From Lachnospiraceae bacterium (GTDB taxonomy: Bacteria > Bacillota > Clostridia > Lachnospirales > Lachnospiraceae), in the NCBI GenBank assembly GCA_029006155.1, contig JAQXGF010000120.1, positions 1-50,154 of the forward strand: DNA of 50,154 bases. The letters run 5' to 3'. This document shows positions 34,260 to 42,911 of this stretch, one piece after another. Under the pieces are notes generated by a model, which was not told the origin of the DNA, searched no databases, and was given only the letters and a program-made list of their open reading frames with translations. How positions within the stretch are numbered: position 1 is the first letter of the stretch; the number at the start of each line of letters is the position of its first letter. A program made the translations under genes and the position numbers.

Positions 34260-34832
34260 TCAGATGGCCAGATGCGCTTTGCGCAGTGCCGGGCGAAGCG
34301 CCAGATAAACCGCGGATGCCACGATCACAGAAAGGACTGCGTTGATCGAGGTCGCCGTGATATTCCATGCCAGCGTCACATCTGCGGCTGCCTTTCCAAG
34401 GATGACACGCTTGTAAAAATAGCCGAACAGCGGATCAAAGATCACATTGAACCCCAGACCGCAAACCGAAGCCAACACGGTCCAACGCGCCACATAGCCC
34501 TTGTCCGTCGCCTGATCGATCTTGCCAATCCGATGCGCTACCAGACCAGTGATCAGTCCGATACAGAACTTCAGAATAAAGGTCTTCGGCGCATATACGA
34601 TGTAGACCGGATCCAGCAGGTCACCGATCGTCATTCCGATCGCACCGCCAATGCCGCCCCAGACACCACCGAGCACGAGCGCGCCCAGCACGCATACCGC
34701 ATTTCCAAGGTGGATCGACGTCGCGTCTCCGCCCGGAAGGGTGATCTTGATCTGCAGGAACGTAAATACGACATACGAAAGTGCCGCAAACATTCCGGTC
34801 ATTACGATTTTCTGCATTCTCTGTTTTTCCAT
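34260..34832 (-). CDS. ECF transporter S component
   Basis: About 190 aa membrane protein, the substrate-binding subunit of an energy-coupling factor vitamin transporter. Five to six helices are visible (IVMTGMFAALSYVVFTFLQI, AVCVLGALVLGGVWGGIGGA, then FILKFCIGLITGLVA, WTVLASVCGLGFNVIF, ATSINAVLSVIVASAVYLAL), with the family stretch GDLLDPVYIVYAPKT. The substrate cannot be told from sequence, and no A or T subunit gene is nearby. ATG 34832 has GAGGAGTG 8 nt upstream. It lies between ftsZ and the spoIIG operon with no terminator after it, so its transcript may run into spoIIGA. Confidence 0.85.
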   Translation of the reverse strand: MEKQRMQKIVMTGMFAALSYVVFTFLQIKITLPGGDATSIHLGNAVCVLGALVLGGVWGGIGGAIGMTIGDLLDPVYIVYAPKTFILKFCIGLITGLVAHRIGKIDQATDKGYVARWTVLASVCGLGFNVIFDPLFGYFYKRVILGKAAADVTLAWNITATSINAVLSVIVASAVYLALRPALRKAHLAI

Positions 34833-35027
34833 AATTCTCACTCCTCTTTTTATTCAGTACCTCCGTGCAGGCACCGTAATCCTCTTCGCTGCCCGCTCCC
34901 GGCCGGATCTTTCACAGCCCGGCTTTTCTGTACCAGAAGCAGTATAGCGCTGTGTGGCATGAAAAAGAAGTGCCATTTCTTTAAAATTTAATCAGGCCAG
35001 TTTGCTTATTGCTCTTCCTGATTTGGT
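34833..35027. other. Leader region of the ECF gene
   Basis: No gene. On the minus strand a GCCGG/CCGGC stem near 34902-34923 and other GC-rich pairs occur before the ribosome-binding site. S-component genes often carry vitamin riboswitches, but I could not match this leader to a thiamin, folate, cobalamin or preQ1 pattern. Confidence 0.3.
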
Positions 35028-35080
35028 CAAAAATACAAAAACGCACATGTTCTGAAGTCACGCTCCAGAACATGTGCGTC
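35028..35080 (-). terminator. Intrinsic terminator of ftsZ / the dcw cluster
   Basis: ACGCACATGTTCTG (35041-35054) pairs perfectly over 14 bp with CAGAACATGTGCGT (to 35079); on the minus strand it is followed by TTTTTGTATTTTT. Confidence 0.93.
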
Positions 35081-35111
35081 ATTTCGATATCTAGCTTGAG
35101 ATAAAAATTTT

Positions 35112-36299
35112 CTAGCTTCTCTTTAAGAAATCCGGAATCTGGATGTCTCGCTCCTGTACCTTGCTCGTCGGTGTGCGCATCGTACCGGTCGTCGTCGATG
35201 CCGGACGGGTCGGCTGTGCCGGTGTAGATGTCACAGGCGGTACGCGGTGGAACGTCGAAGATCCTGCCGGCTTTTCCTTGCGAACAAAGCTGAAGTCCTG
35301 AGAAGACGACATGCTGCTTCTTCTGGACGGCTTCTCCGGCTTCGCATTGACATCTTCCAGACCGGTCGCGATCACCGTGATGCTCGCCTCATCTGCATAC
35401 GTATCATCGTACATCGCACCAAAGATGATGTTGGCATTGTCACCTGCCATCTCCTGTACATAGCTTGCCGCATCGTTGGCATCCATAAGGGAGATATCTC
35501 CGGAAATATTGATGATGACGTGGGAAGCACCCTCGATCGTCGTCTCGAGCAGCGGGCTGGCAACGGCCTGCTTGACTGCCTCGAGTGCCTTGTCGTCGCC
35601 CTTGGCCTGTCCGATACCGATGTGTGCGATACCCTTGTCCTTCATGACCGTCTGTACGTCTGCAAAGTCCAGATTGATCAGTGCCGGGAGATTGATCAGG
35701 TCTGTGATACCCTGAACCGCCTGCTGCAGCACCTCATCTGCCTTCTTCAGTGCCTCCGGCATCGTCGTCCGGCGGTCTACGATCTCGAGCAGCTTGTCAT
35801 TCGGGATGACGATCAGTGTGTCGACATTCTCCTTCAGACGCTCGATACCTGCGAGTGCATTATTCATACGGGTACGTGCCTCGAAGCGGAACGGCTTCGT
35901 CACAACGCCGACCGTCAGGATGCCCATCTCCTTTGCGATCCCTGCTACGACCGGAGCTGCACCGGTACCGGTACCTCCGCCCATACCACAGGTAACAAAT
36001 ACCATATCTGCACCCTGAATCGCCTGACGGATATCCTCCGTACTCTCCTCTGCTGCCTGCTGTCCTACCTCCGGCTTCGCACCTGCGCCAAGTCCTTTGG
36101 TGACTTTCTCTCCAATCTGAATCGTTGTCGGCGCCTTGCACATCAGCAGCGCCTGCTTATCTGTGTTGATCGCAATAAACTCAACACCTGCAATTGTATC
36201 CTCAACCATGCGGTTCACTGCATTATTCCCGGCTCCGCCGACTCCGATTACTATAATCTTTGCAGCAGATTCCGTTTCGTTTGACATAATCTCTAACAC
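35112..36299 (-). CDS. ftsZ: Cell division protein FtsZ
   Basis: 395 aa tubulin-like GTPase forming the Z-ring. The GTP-binding segment [18 protein letters not shown], the tubulin signature [20 protein letters not shown] and the T7-loop region [13 protein letters not shown] are intact. A variable linker rich in Ser, Pro and Thr (about 320-380) ends in the conserved tail [12 protein letters not shown] that binds FtsA or SepF. GTG 36299 has AGGAGG 7 nt upstream; the ATG four codons later is less well placed. A sigma-A promoter at 36516-36544 gives ftsZ its own transcript. No ftsA precedes it. Confidence 0.98.
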   Translation of the reverse strand: MLEIMSNETESAAKIIVIGVGGAGNNAVNRMVEDTIAGVEFIAINTDKQALLMCKAPTTIQIGEKVTKGLGAGAKPEVGQQAAEESTEDIRQAIQGADMVFVTCGMGGGTGTGAAPVVAGIAKEMGILTVGVVTKPFRFEARTRMNNALAGIERLKENVDTLIVIPNDKLLEIVDRRTTMPEALKKADEVLQQAVQGITDLINLPALINLDFADVQTVMKDKGIAHIGIGQAKGDDKALEAVKQAVASPLLETTIEGASHVIINISGDISLMDANDAASYVQEMAGDNANIIFGAMYDDTYADEASITVIATGLEDVNAKPEKPSRRSSMSSSQDFSFVRKEKPAGSSTFHRVPPVTSTPAQPTRPASTTTGTMRTPTSKVQERDIQIPDFLKRS

Positions 36300-36515
36300 C
36301 GTGTTTCCTCCTTTTTGTAACGAAGCATTTTCTCACCATTCTGTGGCATCCGCTTCGCCTGCTCTACTCTAATACTTCCCGTCCACGGGGAAAAATCTGC
36401 CTTTCTGTGAAACAGCGCTTCCTATTCCAACGGCACGAAATCCGCACCGGCAGGCAGCATACCCGATGGGAGTCAATCTACGGTATCGCATACTATCCCC
36501 ACCGTACTATCTCTT

Positions 36516-36544
36516 ATAATATAGTCATTCGCAAAATTAATCAA
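36516..36544 (-). promoter_or_regulatory. Sigma-A promoter of ftsZ
   Basis: On the minus strand TTGATT (36544-36539) and TATTAT (36521-36516) with a 17-nt spacer, about 215 nt before the ftsZ start. Confidence 0.75.
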
Positions 36545-36566
36545 GTAAATTTTTTAAAAATTCTGA

Positions 36567-36745
36567 GCAGCAGCAAACTGTTAAGGCAGACCGGAGCAAA
36601 TTTATTCCCGCGAGCAACGAGCCAAGTAGCCATGCTTGCATGGTATCCCTGCAGCTTTGCTGACGGGGCATATTTGGCGACTGCCGCGAGGGTCAAATAC
36701 CCCGTTGCTTGCAGCGGGGTCTTTGATTTGCGCAGGACTGCGAGC
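36567..36745. repeat. Structured intergenic repeat between ftsQ and ftsZ
   Basis: Starts with GCAGCAGCAA, then AGCAAATTTATT 28 nt downstream; both occur with identical spacing at 10339 and 10367. CAACGAGCCAAGT (36615) recurs at 1966 and CTGCAGCTTTGCTG (36650) at 19495. Hairpins include CCATG-CTTG-CATGG (36630-36643) and a long stem with CCCCG/CGGGG arms flanked by TCAAA/TTTGA (around 36692-36726). No gene. I recall similar sequences between genes of other Lachnospiraceae, but that is memory only. Confidence 0.6.
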
Positions 36746-37858
36746 TTACTGCACCAGCTCCCCGGTATCCGGGTCAAACCGGTTCATATACGCATCCACG
36801 ACATACCCGTCGGAGTCCACGCTGCAGCCGGACACCGGATTTCCGTTTGCATCGACGACCGTGCCGTTCTCCACACGAACGTTGTACACAAGCGTTCCCG
36901 AAGAATCAAATACCATGCTGATCGTCGCAGACGATTGCTCCGCCTGATCCTGGCTGTCATTCGCGTCATCACCTGCCGAACCATCTGCCGTACCGCTGCC
37001 GTCCGCGTTATCGCCGCCTGCCGCATCCCCGGCTGTCGACGGATCGGAAGCTGTCCCGGTATCTCCGGCTGCGAATGCATCGGCCCCGCCGGTATCGCCT
37101 GCCGCGTCGGTCTCAGTTTCCGTCTCGGTCTCCGGCTCATCGGAAGGGCGGAACGTCGCAGTATCATTTTTCCCGGTAAAGCTCTCCAAATGCAAAGTCC
37201 CGCTCGCATTGTCCATCTTCTTTAATATCGCACGGAGGTTCGCGATCTTCTCCTCCATATACTCATCCTGTCCGAGCATCGCCTCGACCTTCCCGATATA
37301 CACGGTGATATCTCCGCTCTCATCGAACCGGATCTCCTTTGCCTCCAGCTCCTGATACTTCAAAAGCTGGGTAACGCTTAAGATCGTCCGAAGCTGCGCG
37401 CTGCTTGTGACGGGAAGCTTCTGATAGAGCACTGGCGTATCCACATCCGCACCGGTCACGACCGGAACCCCGTCATAGACCTCATCCGTAATGGCAAGTA
37501 CCAGCCCGTTCTCATCAAAATAGGCGTTGCTCCCCTTATTTACATAGGCCACCGGCTCCCGCTCCGATACATCTACCTGCACCTCAAATGGAGATTTCAT
37601 CTGTACCTTGATAGAATCCAGAAATGGCAGTGTATCCGGAATCGCCCCATTCCGGTACTTCCACTGAAGATACAGCGTATTTTTCGCCAGAAACCCGTCC
37701 AGCAGACCGTCTGAAATCTCTTCTGCTGTGTGACGGCTGTTGCCATATACATTCACCGTCCGCACCCGGAAAAGCAGCGTAAATCCTGCCAGCACTACAA
37801 GCAGCAGTACCAGCCCGCCCAGCCGGATCGCCCTCTTTTTTCTTTTGTTTCTTCTCAT
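36746..37858 (-). CDS. ftsQ: Cell division protein FtsQ/DivIB with an extended C-terminal tail
   Basis: 370 aa bitopic membrane protein. A basic N-terminus (MRRNKRKKRAIR) and one helix (LGGLVLLLVVLAGFTLLF) are followed by a POTRA domain (VRTVNVYGNSRHTAEEISDG) and the beta domain (YVNKGSNAYFDENGLVLAIT). From about residue 240 to 309 there is a low-complexity acidic linker rich in Asp, Gly, Ala and Thr (ETETETDAAGDTGGADAF and on), then a module of about 50 residues (320-370) not expected in DivIB, which resembles the end of the PBP encoded at 45867-48170. FtsQ with FtsL and FtsB controls septal peptidoglycan synthesis. Confidence 0.92.
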   Translation of the reverse strand: MRRNKRKKRAIRLGGLVLLLVVLAGFTLLFRVRTVNVYGNSRHTAEEISDGLLDGFLAKNTLYLQWKYRNGAIPDTLPFLDSIKVQMKSPFEVQVDVSEREPVAYVNKGSNAYFDENGLVLAITDEVYDGVPVVTGADVDTPVLYQKLPVTSSAQLRTILSVTQLLKYQELEAKEIRFDESGDITVYIGKVEAMLGQDEYMEEKIANLRAILKKMDNASGTLHLESFTGKNDTATFRPSDEPETETETETDAAGDTGGADAFAAGDTGTASDPSTAGDAAGGDNADGSGTADGSAGDDANDSQDQAEQSSATISMVFDSSGTLVYNVRVENGTVVDANGNPVSGCSVDSDGYVVDAYMNRFDPDTGELVQ

Positions 37859-37899
37859 ACCTGGTCCGTTCCTTTTTTATCTCTTACTTTGTCTCAGAG

Positions 37900-37963
37900 T
37901 AAAGCGGACATTCGCAATCCGCTTCGCTACTTGCTCATGAACGCAGTCGCTTATCTGCGTTCA
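37900..37963. repeat. Intergenic repeat overlapping the murA stop codon
   Basis: Shares TAAAGCGGACATTCGC (37900-37915) and GCTTATCTGCGTTCA (37949-37963) with the copy at 19470-19557. GAACGCAG/CTGCGTTC (37939-37963) forms an 8-bp hairpin. The murA stop (37951-37953) is inside it. Confidence 0.6.
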
Positions 37964-39204
37964 TGTCGATAGATCCTCGCCCCCAAAAGGCGCAGATCCG
38001 CTCCGATATCTTCATAGCCACGCGAAATATATTCCAGCCCGGAGATCTCACTGATCCCATCCGCAAAGAGAGCCGCCACAACCAGTGCCGCACCTCCGCG
38101 CAGATCCGGTGCCCGAAGCGTGGCGGCATGCAGCCGCTCTTTTCCTTCTATGGTAGCCAGATTCCCCTGCACGGAAATCTCCGCGCCCATTTTCTGCAGT
38201 TCCCAGGCCGTACGGAAGCGGCTCTCAAACACCGTCTCCCATATCCTGCTCTGCCCACTGGCCCGTGCACAGACCGCCATCAGCGGCGACTGCAGATCCG
38301 TCGGAAATCCCGGATAAGGAGCCGTCCGGATCTTCGGTATCGCCCCCGGACGATGCTTCATCTGAAAGTACATACCGCCCAGATGATCCAGCCAGCATGC
38401 TCCGCCCATCTGCAAGAGTACTCTGGCAAGCGTGTCATCCACTGCATAATTTTGCAAATGCAGTTCCCCTCCCGCAGCTGCTGCCGCAAACAGATAGGTC
38501 CCTGCCACAATCCGGTCCGATGCGATCTGAAACCGCACCGGATGCAGACGCCGTCCGCCTTCGATCACGATGGCATCGCCCACCCTTTGCAGCTTTCCAC
38601 CGCGCAGATTCAGAAACCGGATCAGTTCGTCGATCTCCGGCTCCTGTGCCGCATGTTCAATCCGCGTCTCTCCCGGAAGAAGCACGGCAGCTAATATACT
38701 GTTCTCCGTCGCACCCACACTTGGCAGGCCAAGACGGATCGTCCCGCAATGCAGCCCGCTCCCTTCTGCCGTGATCGCCTCTTCCTCACAGGAAAAGACA
38801 GCCCCCAGCCGCTCTAAAGCTGCCAGATGCAGGTCGATCGGACGCTTTCCGATCGCACATCCGCCCGGCTTGGGCAGCACCGCTTTTTTCATTTTACCAA
38901 GAAGTGCGCCCAAAAACAAGACAGAAGAACGGATTCTTGCCGCTTCCCCGCCGATAATTTCGTATCCGGCAGCCATTTCGGCATCGATCCGCACGGTTTT
39001 TCCGCTTCGCTCCACCTGACAGCCCAGTTCCCGCAGGATATGCACGGTATCTTCCACATCCTTAATCTTTGGACAGTTTTCGATCTCACACGGTCCTTCC
39101 CCAAGCAGGCAGGCCGCCAGAATCGGCAGCACTGCATTCTTGGATCCCTGAATGCGGATTTCTCCTTGAAGCGGCGTCCCGCCTGTCACGATCAGTTTCT
39201 CCAC
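37951..39204 (-). CDS. murA: UDP-N-acetylglucosamine 1-carboxyvinyltransferase MurA
   Basis: About 417 aa. First committed step of peptidoglycan synthesis, adding enolpyruvate to UDP-GlcNAc; target of fosfomycin. The N-terminus VEKLIVTGGTPLQGEIRIQG with SKNAVLPILAACLL, the active-site loop PKPGGCAIGKRPIDLHL with the catalytic Cys, and the C-terminal LRAPDLRGGAALVVAALFAD are clear. GTG 39204 has GGAAGG about 9 nt upstream and gives the usual length; the frame continues to ATG 39273 with a Cys-rich extension (CCGVC) that I regard as non-coding. It occupies the place between ftsW and ftsQ where murG is often found. Confidence 0.94.
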   Translation of the reverse strand: MEKLIVTGGTPLQGEIRIQGSKNAVLPILAACLLGEGPCEIENCPKIKDVEDTVHILRELGCQVERSGKTVRIDAEMAAGYEIIGGEAARIRSSVLFLGALLGKMKKAVLPKPGGCAIGKRPIDLHLAALERLGAVFSCEEEAITAEGSGLHCGTIRLGLPSVGATENSILAAVLLPGETRIEHAAQEPEIDELIRFLNLRGGKLQRVGDAIVIEGGRRLHPVRFQIASDRIVAGTYLFAAAAAGGELHLQNYAVDDTLARVLLQMGGACWLDHLGGMYFQMKHRPGAIPKIRTAPYPGFPTDLQSPLMAVCARASGQSRIWETVFESRFRTAWELQKMGAEISVQGNLATIEGKERLHAATLRAPDLRGGAALVVAALFADGISEISGLEYISRGYEDIGADLRLLGARIYRHERR

Positions 39205-39321
39205 GAATTCCGGCCTTCCCGCCAAACGGCACACGCCGCAGCATAACAGGTCTCTTACTTTTATTTTATGCATCTGCCGCTCTGACGTGCATTCGTTTAC
39301 CGCAATCCATCCTGAAAACCG

Positions 39322-40401
39322 TTACAGCTGTGAATATCGGCTCACCGACAGTGCAAGCCCCATCTCCGCGAGCAGAAAGAGCATCGACGTCCCGCCATAG
39401 CTCACAAACGGAAGTGTGATCCCCGTATTTGGGATCGTATTCGTCACGACCGCAATATTCAAGATGACCTGAATCGCAATATGTCCCATGATGCCCGCCA
39501 CGATCAGCGCCCCAAAAAGATCCGCCGTGTGAGTGGCGATCGCCATAAAACGCCAGAGCAGCACCGCAAATAACAGCATCAGAAACCATGCGCCAAAAAG
39601 GCCCATCTCCTCGCAGATCACAGAAAAAATCATGTCATTCTGTGCCTCCGGGACAAATCCAAGCTTCTGAATACTGTTTCCGATCCCCCGCCCGAACAAT
39701 CCCCCGGATCCGATCGCATACAGCCCCTGCATCGTCTGATATCCTTTCTCATACTGCTCCGGATGCTGCCAGATCGCCACACGCTCCAGCCGGTACGCTT
39801 CCAGGCTCAGAAAAATGCCGAGAAAGCCGGAGCCAGCAAGCAGCATCCAGAGAAACGGCAGATATCTTGGATTGGAAATAAACAGCAGAATCCCTGCAAT
39901 TCCGAGGATAATCACTGCGGTGCTTAAATTATTTGTCCCGACCAGTCCCACGATCGGCAGCACAAGTGCAAATACTGCGGCACTGCGCCACCAGCCGCGT
40001 TTTCCCTGCATACGGCTCACCGCAGAGGCAAGCAGCAAAATGACTGCCGGCTTTGCGTACTCCGCCGGCTGAAAGGACAGCGGCCCGATCGACAGCCAGC
40101 GCCTTGAACCATTGTAGGCATCCCCGAACAAAAGCACCGCCCCACTTAAAACCAGAGAAATGAGATACGCCGGGACGGCGAACCGCTCCAGCGTATGATA
40201 ATCGAGTCTTGCGATGCCATACATCAGGCCAAAGCCGAGCAGCATCGCAAAAAGCTGTTTTTTAAAATAGTACGCATCATCCCCGAACCGAACCCGGCCA
40301 TTGTACGCGCTCATGCTGTAGAGAACCAGCAGGCCGAAACCTGCCAGAAACAGGACGGTCAGAAGCAATAATCCGTCTGCTTTTCCGGCTTTTTTCTGCA
40401 A
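39322..40401 (-). CDS. ftsW: Septal peptidoglycan glycosyltransferase FtsW (SEDS family)
   Basis: 359 aa with about ten membrane helices. SEDS signatures are GSRRWLSIGPLSFQPAEYAK, then YQTMQGLYAIGSGGLFGRGI, and the C-terminal NTGITLPFVSYGGTSMLFLL. FtsW polymerises lipid II at the septum with its partner class B PBP. It lies 13 nt after murD in the dcw cluster. RodA and SpoVE are paralogues; the location supports FtsW, although in clostridia one protein may serve both division and spore cortex. Confidence 0.94.
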   Translation of the reverse strand: MQKKAGKADGLLLLTVLFLAGFGLLVLYSMSAYNGRVRFGDDAYYFKKQLFAMLLGFGLMYGIARLDYHTLERFAVPAYLISLVLSGAVLLFGDAYNGSRRWLSIGPLSFQPAEYAKPAVILLLASAVSRMQGKRGWWRSAAVFALVLPIVGLVGTNNLSTAVIILGIAGILLFISNPRYLPFLWMLLAGSGFLGIFLSLEAYRLERVAIWQHPEQYEKGYQTMQGLYAIGSGGLFGRGIGNSIQKLGFVPEAQNDMIFSVICEEMGLFGAWFLMLLFAVLLWRFMAIATHTADLFGALIVAGIMGHIAIQVILNIAVVTNTIPNTGITLPFVSYGGTSMLFLLAEMGLALSVSRYSQL

Positions 40402-40414
40402 ACGCTCACTCCCG

Positions 40415-41770
40415 TCACAGATTGTTTACCAGTTCTTTGAACATCTTTCCCCGCACCTCATAGTTCGGGAACATGCCCCAGCTCGCGCACGCCGGTGAGA
40501 GCAGCACGGCATCTCCCTTTACCGCGTGGTCCGCACAGAACTGCACCGCCTCAGCAAGGCTGTCTGCAAATACGATGTCCATAAAGCCAAGTGCCTTTGC
40601 CTCTGCTGCGATCTTCTCTCTCGTCTGTCCGATCAGCACCAGATACTTTACCTTTCCGTCGAATGCCTGAATCCACTCAGAATAAGAAGATCCTTTGTCG
40701 TAGCCTCCACCGATCAGCAAAGTCGGGCGGTTCATCGCCTGAATGCCTTTGATCGCCGCATCCGGATTTGTCCCCTTGGAATCGTTGTAGTAGACAACGC
40801 CATTTTTCTCGGTGACAAATTCGATCCGGTGCTCCACTGCCTGAAACGCACAGACTACCTTGCGGATCACCTCAAGCGGCACCCCGTAAGCGAGTGCCAT
40901 CGCCGCTGCCGCCATCACATTTTCATGGTTGTGACGTCCCGGCAGGTTCAGTTCTGTCGTCCGGCAGATCTTCTGCACCCCGTGCTCATCGCGGTAGCAG
41001 ATCTCTCCGTCATCCAGATACATTCCCTTTTCCAGTTTATGCAGGCTGCTGAAATAAATGACCTTCGTATGTAAGGTCTTTCCAAATTCCCGCAGAATCT
41101 CATCCTCATAGTTCAGTACACACGTATCTTCCGCTGTCTGATTTTTTGTGATCAGCTCTTTGACCCGGATGTACTCTTCCATCGTATGATGGCGGTTCAG
41201 ATGATCCGGCGTGATATTCAGGATCGTGCTGACCTTCGGTGCAAACTTTTCGATCGTCTCGAGCTGAAAGCTGCTGATCTCCGCCACTGTCACAGCATCA
41301 TCTGTCATCTTCGGTGCCGCCTCGGTATATGGATTGCCGATGTTGCCGACGATGTAGACCTCCGGGCGCCATGCCTGCATGATCGCGCCGAGCAGGCTCG
41401 TCGTCGTCGTCTTTCCATTTGTGCCGGTGACAGCGAGGACATCGCCCTTTCCACATTCATACGCGAGCTCCACTTCACCCCAGATGCGGATGCCTTTCTC
41501 CTTCATTGCGAGCACGACCGGCAGATCGCACGGCACACCCGGACTCATAACTACCAGATCCAGCTGCTCCATCTCTGCTTCCGGAAGATCGCCGAGCACG
41601 ATGCGGACCCTGCTTCCCGCCGGAAACTCTGACAGAAGCGCCTCCTTATCTTTTTCTGTATTTCCATCATAGAGAATTACTTCTGCGCCCTTTGCGAGCA
41701 GCAGATGCGCCGCTCCGATCCCGCTGATACCGGTCCCGAATACGAGCACACATTTCTTTGCCAGTTCCAT
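40415..41770 (-). CDS. murD: UDP-N-acetylmuramoylalanine-D-glutamate ligase MurD
   Basis: 451 aa Mur ligase. An N-terminal Rossmann-like domain (KCVLVFGTGISGIGAAHLLL) is followed by the ATP loop VLAVTGTNGKTTTTSLLGAI near residue 115 and by NITPDHLNRHHTMEEYIRVK; the C-terminal domain has YYNDSKGTNPDAAIKGIQAM and LIGGGYDKGSSYSEW. It adds D-Glu to UDP-MurNAc-L-Ala in the cytoplasm. Between mraY (46 nt) and ftsW (13 nt). Confidence 0.97.
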   Translation of the reverse strand: MELAKKCVLVFGTGISGIGAAHLLLAKGAEVILYDGNTEKDKEALLSEFPAGSRVRIVLGDLPEAEMEQLDLVVMSPGVPCDLPVVLAMKEKGIRIWGEVELAYECGKGDVLAVTGTNGKTTTTSLLGAIMQAWRPEVYIVGNIGNPYTEAAPKMTDDAVTVAEISSFQLETIEKFAPKVSTILNITPDHLNRHHTMEEYIRVKELITKNQTAEDTCVLNYEDEILREFGKTLHTKVIYFSSLHKLEKGMYLDDGEICYRDEHGVQKICRTTELNLPGRHNHENVMAAAAMALAYGVPLEVIRKVVCAFQAVEHRIEFVTEKNGVVYYNDSKGTNPDAAIKGIQAMNRPTLLIGGGYDKGSSYSEWIQAFDGKVKYLVLIGQTREKIAAEAKALGFMDIVFADSLAEAVQFCADHAVKGDAVLLSPACASWGMFPNYEVRGKMFKELVNNL

Positions 41771-41816
41771 TGTTCTTCCTCTTTTCTGTTCTTACATTCG
41801 ATTGGATAATCGTATA

Positions 41817-42788
41817 CTAATTCAGTCCGACCAAGCCAAGTACACACAGAAGTGCAGTGATTACCGTAAATACCGTCACGACCCGCGTCTCGGACCAGCC
41901 GCAGAGCTCAAAATGATGATGGATCGGTGCCATCTTGAAGAAACGCTTTCCACCTGTCTTCTTAAAATAAGTGACCTGAATCATGACGGAGAAGATCTCC
42001 ACCCAGTAGATCAGTCCGATGATCAGGATAAACATCGGCAGCCGCATCGCATAGGCTGCACCGGCGACAAATCCGCCGAGTGCCAGTGAGCCGGTATCGC
42101 CCATGAACACCTTCGCCGGGTAAACGTTAAACAGCAAAAATCCGATCAGCGCGCCCGTCACCGCCGCCGTCAACGACTCGATCCCGGCTCCCAGCGTCAC
42201 CGATGCCGCCGTAAAGAAGACCGCTACCATCGTCGTCACGCCGGTTGCAAGCCCGTCCAGTCCATCGGTAAAATTGACCCCGTTGACCGTACCGATGATC
42301 GCCGGGAACGCGATGATCGCCGATGCGATCCGTACCCAGTCTCCGCTTAAGACTTTCCCGCCGGAAAATGGAATCAGGATCTCCAGACTCGACGGATCCT
42401 GAATCCACAAGTATACGACAAACACCGCCGTCACAATGATCTGCCCGAGCATCTTCTGCTTCGGATACAGGCCGTCTGAGCGACGCAGCACGACCTTCAG
42501 GTAATCATCGAGAAAACCGATGATACCAAACCCAAGGATCAGAAACAGTACCGGAATCATCTTCGGAAAACGTCCGATGAAAAACAGCGACGTCACCACA
42601 ACACTGATCAGGATGATCAGCCCGCCCATCGTCGGCGTCCCGGCCTTCTTCAGATGGGACTGTACCCCTTCCTTCCGCTCGGTCTGGCCGACCTTCAGCC
42701 GCTGTAAAAACGGAATGATGAACGGGCTGAGCGCCACACTGATGGCAAATGCCAGAAACAGCGGATACAGAATATTCTTATCAATCAT
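41817..42788 (-). CDS. mraY: Phospho-N-acetylmuramoyl-pentapeptide-transferase MraY
   Basis: 323 aa polytopic membrane enzyme making lipid I from UDP-MurNAc-pentapeptide and undecaprenyl phosphate. Diagnostic motifs are HLKKAGTPTMGGLIILISVV, the catalytic Asp region FGIIGFLDDYLKVVLRRSDG, NFTDGLDGLATGVT, and the C-terminal KRFFKMAPIHHHFELCGWSE. The 123-nt gap upstream (42789-42911) has small hairpins and a TATAAA but no convincing full promoter. Confidence 0.97.
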   Translation of the reverse strand: MIDKNILYPLFLAFAISVALSPFIIPFLQRLKVGQTERKEGVQSHLKKAGTPTMGGLIILISVVVTSLFFIGRFPKMIPVLFLILGFGIIGFLDDYLKVVLRRSDGLYPKQKMLGQIIVTAVFVVYLWIQDPSSLEILIPFSGGKVLSGDWVRIASAIIAFPAIIGTVNGVNFTDGLDGLATGVTTMVAVFFTAASVTLGAGIESLTAAVTGALIGFLLFNVYPAKVFMGDTGSLALGGFVAGAAYAMRLPMFILIIGLIYWVEIFSVMIQVTYFKKTGGKRFFKMAPIHHHFELCGWSETRVVTVFTVITALLCVLGLVGLN

Positions 42789-42911
42789 TTCTCACACCTC
42801 TTTTTCTCTTACGCCGGTCATCGGCGCATATTGTTCTTCTGATATTTTTCAGATACCTCTCCCCATTTTATACCGTTTTTCCCTTCTTGTACAGAATTTT
42901 TTCCGGACAGG

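Noticed and set aside
33537..34991. 484-codon frame on the plus strand
   Set aside because: Crosses spoIIGA, the spoIIG promoter and the ECF gene in antisense; no recognisable domain.
34833..35027. Vitamin riboswitch before the ECF S component
   Set aside because: Some GC-rich pairing, but no thiamin, folate, cobalamin or preQ1 core could be recognised.
35247..36284. 345-codon frame on the plus strand
   Set aside because: Antisense to ftsZ, whose motifs are complete.
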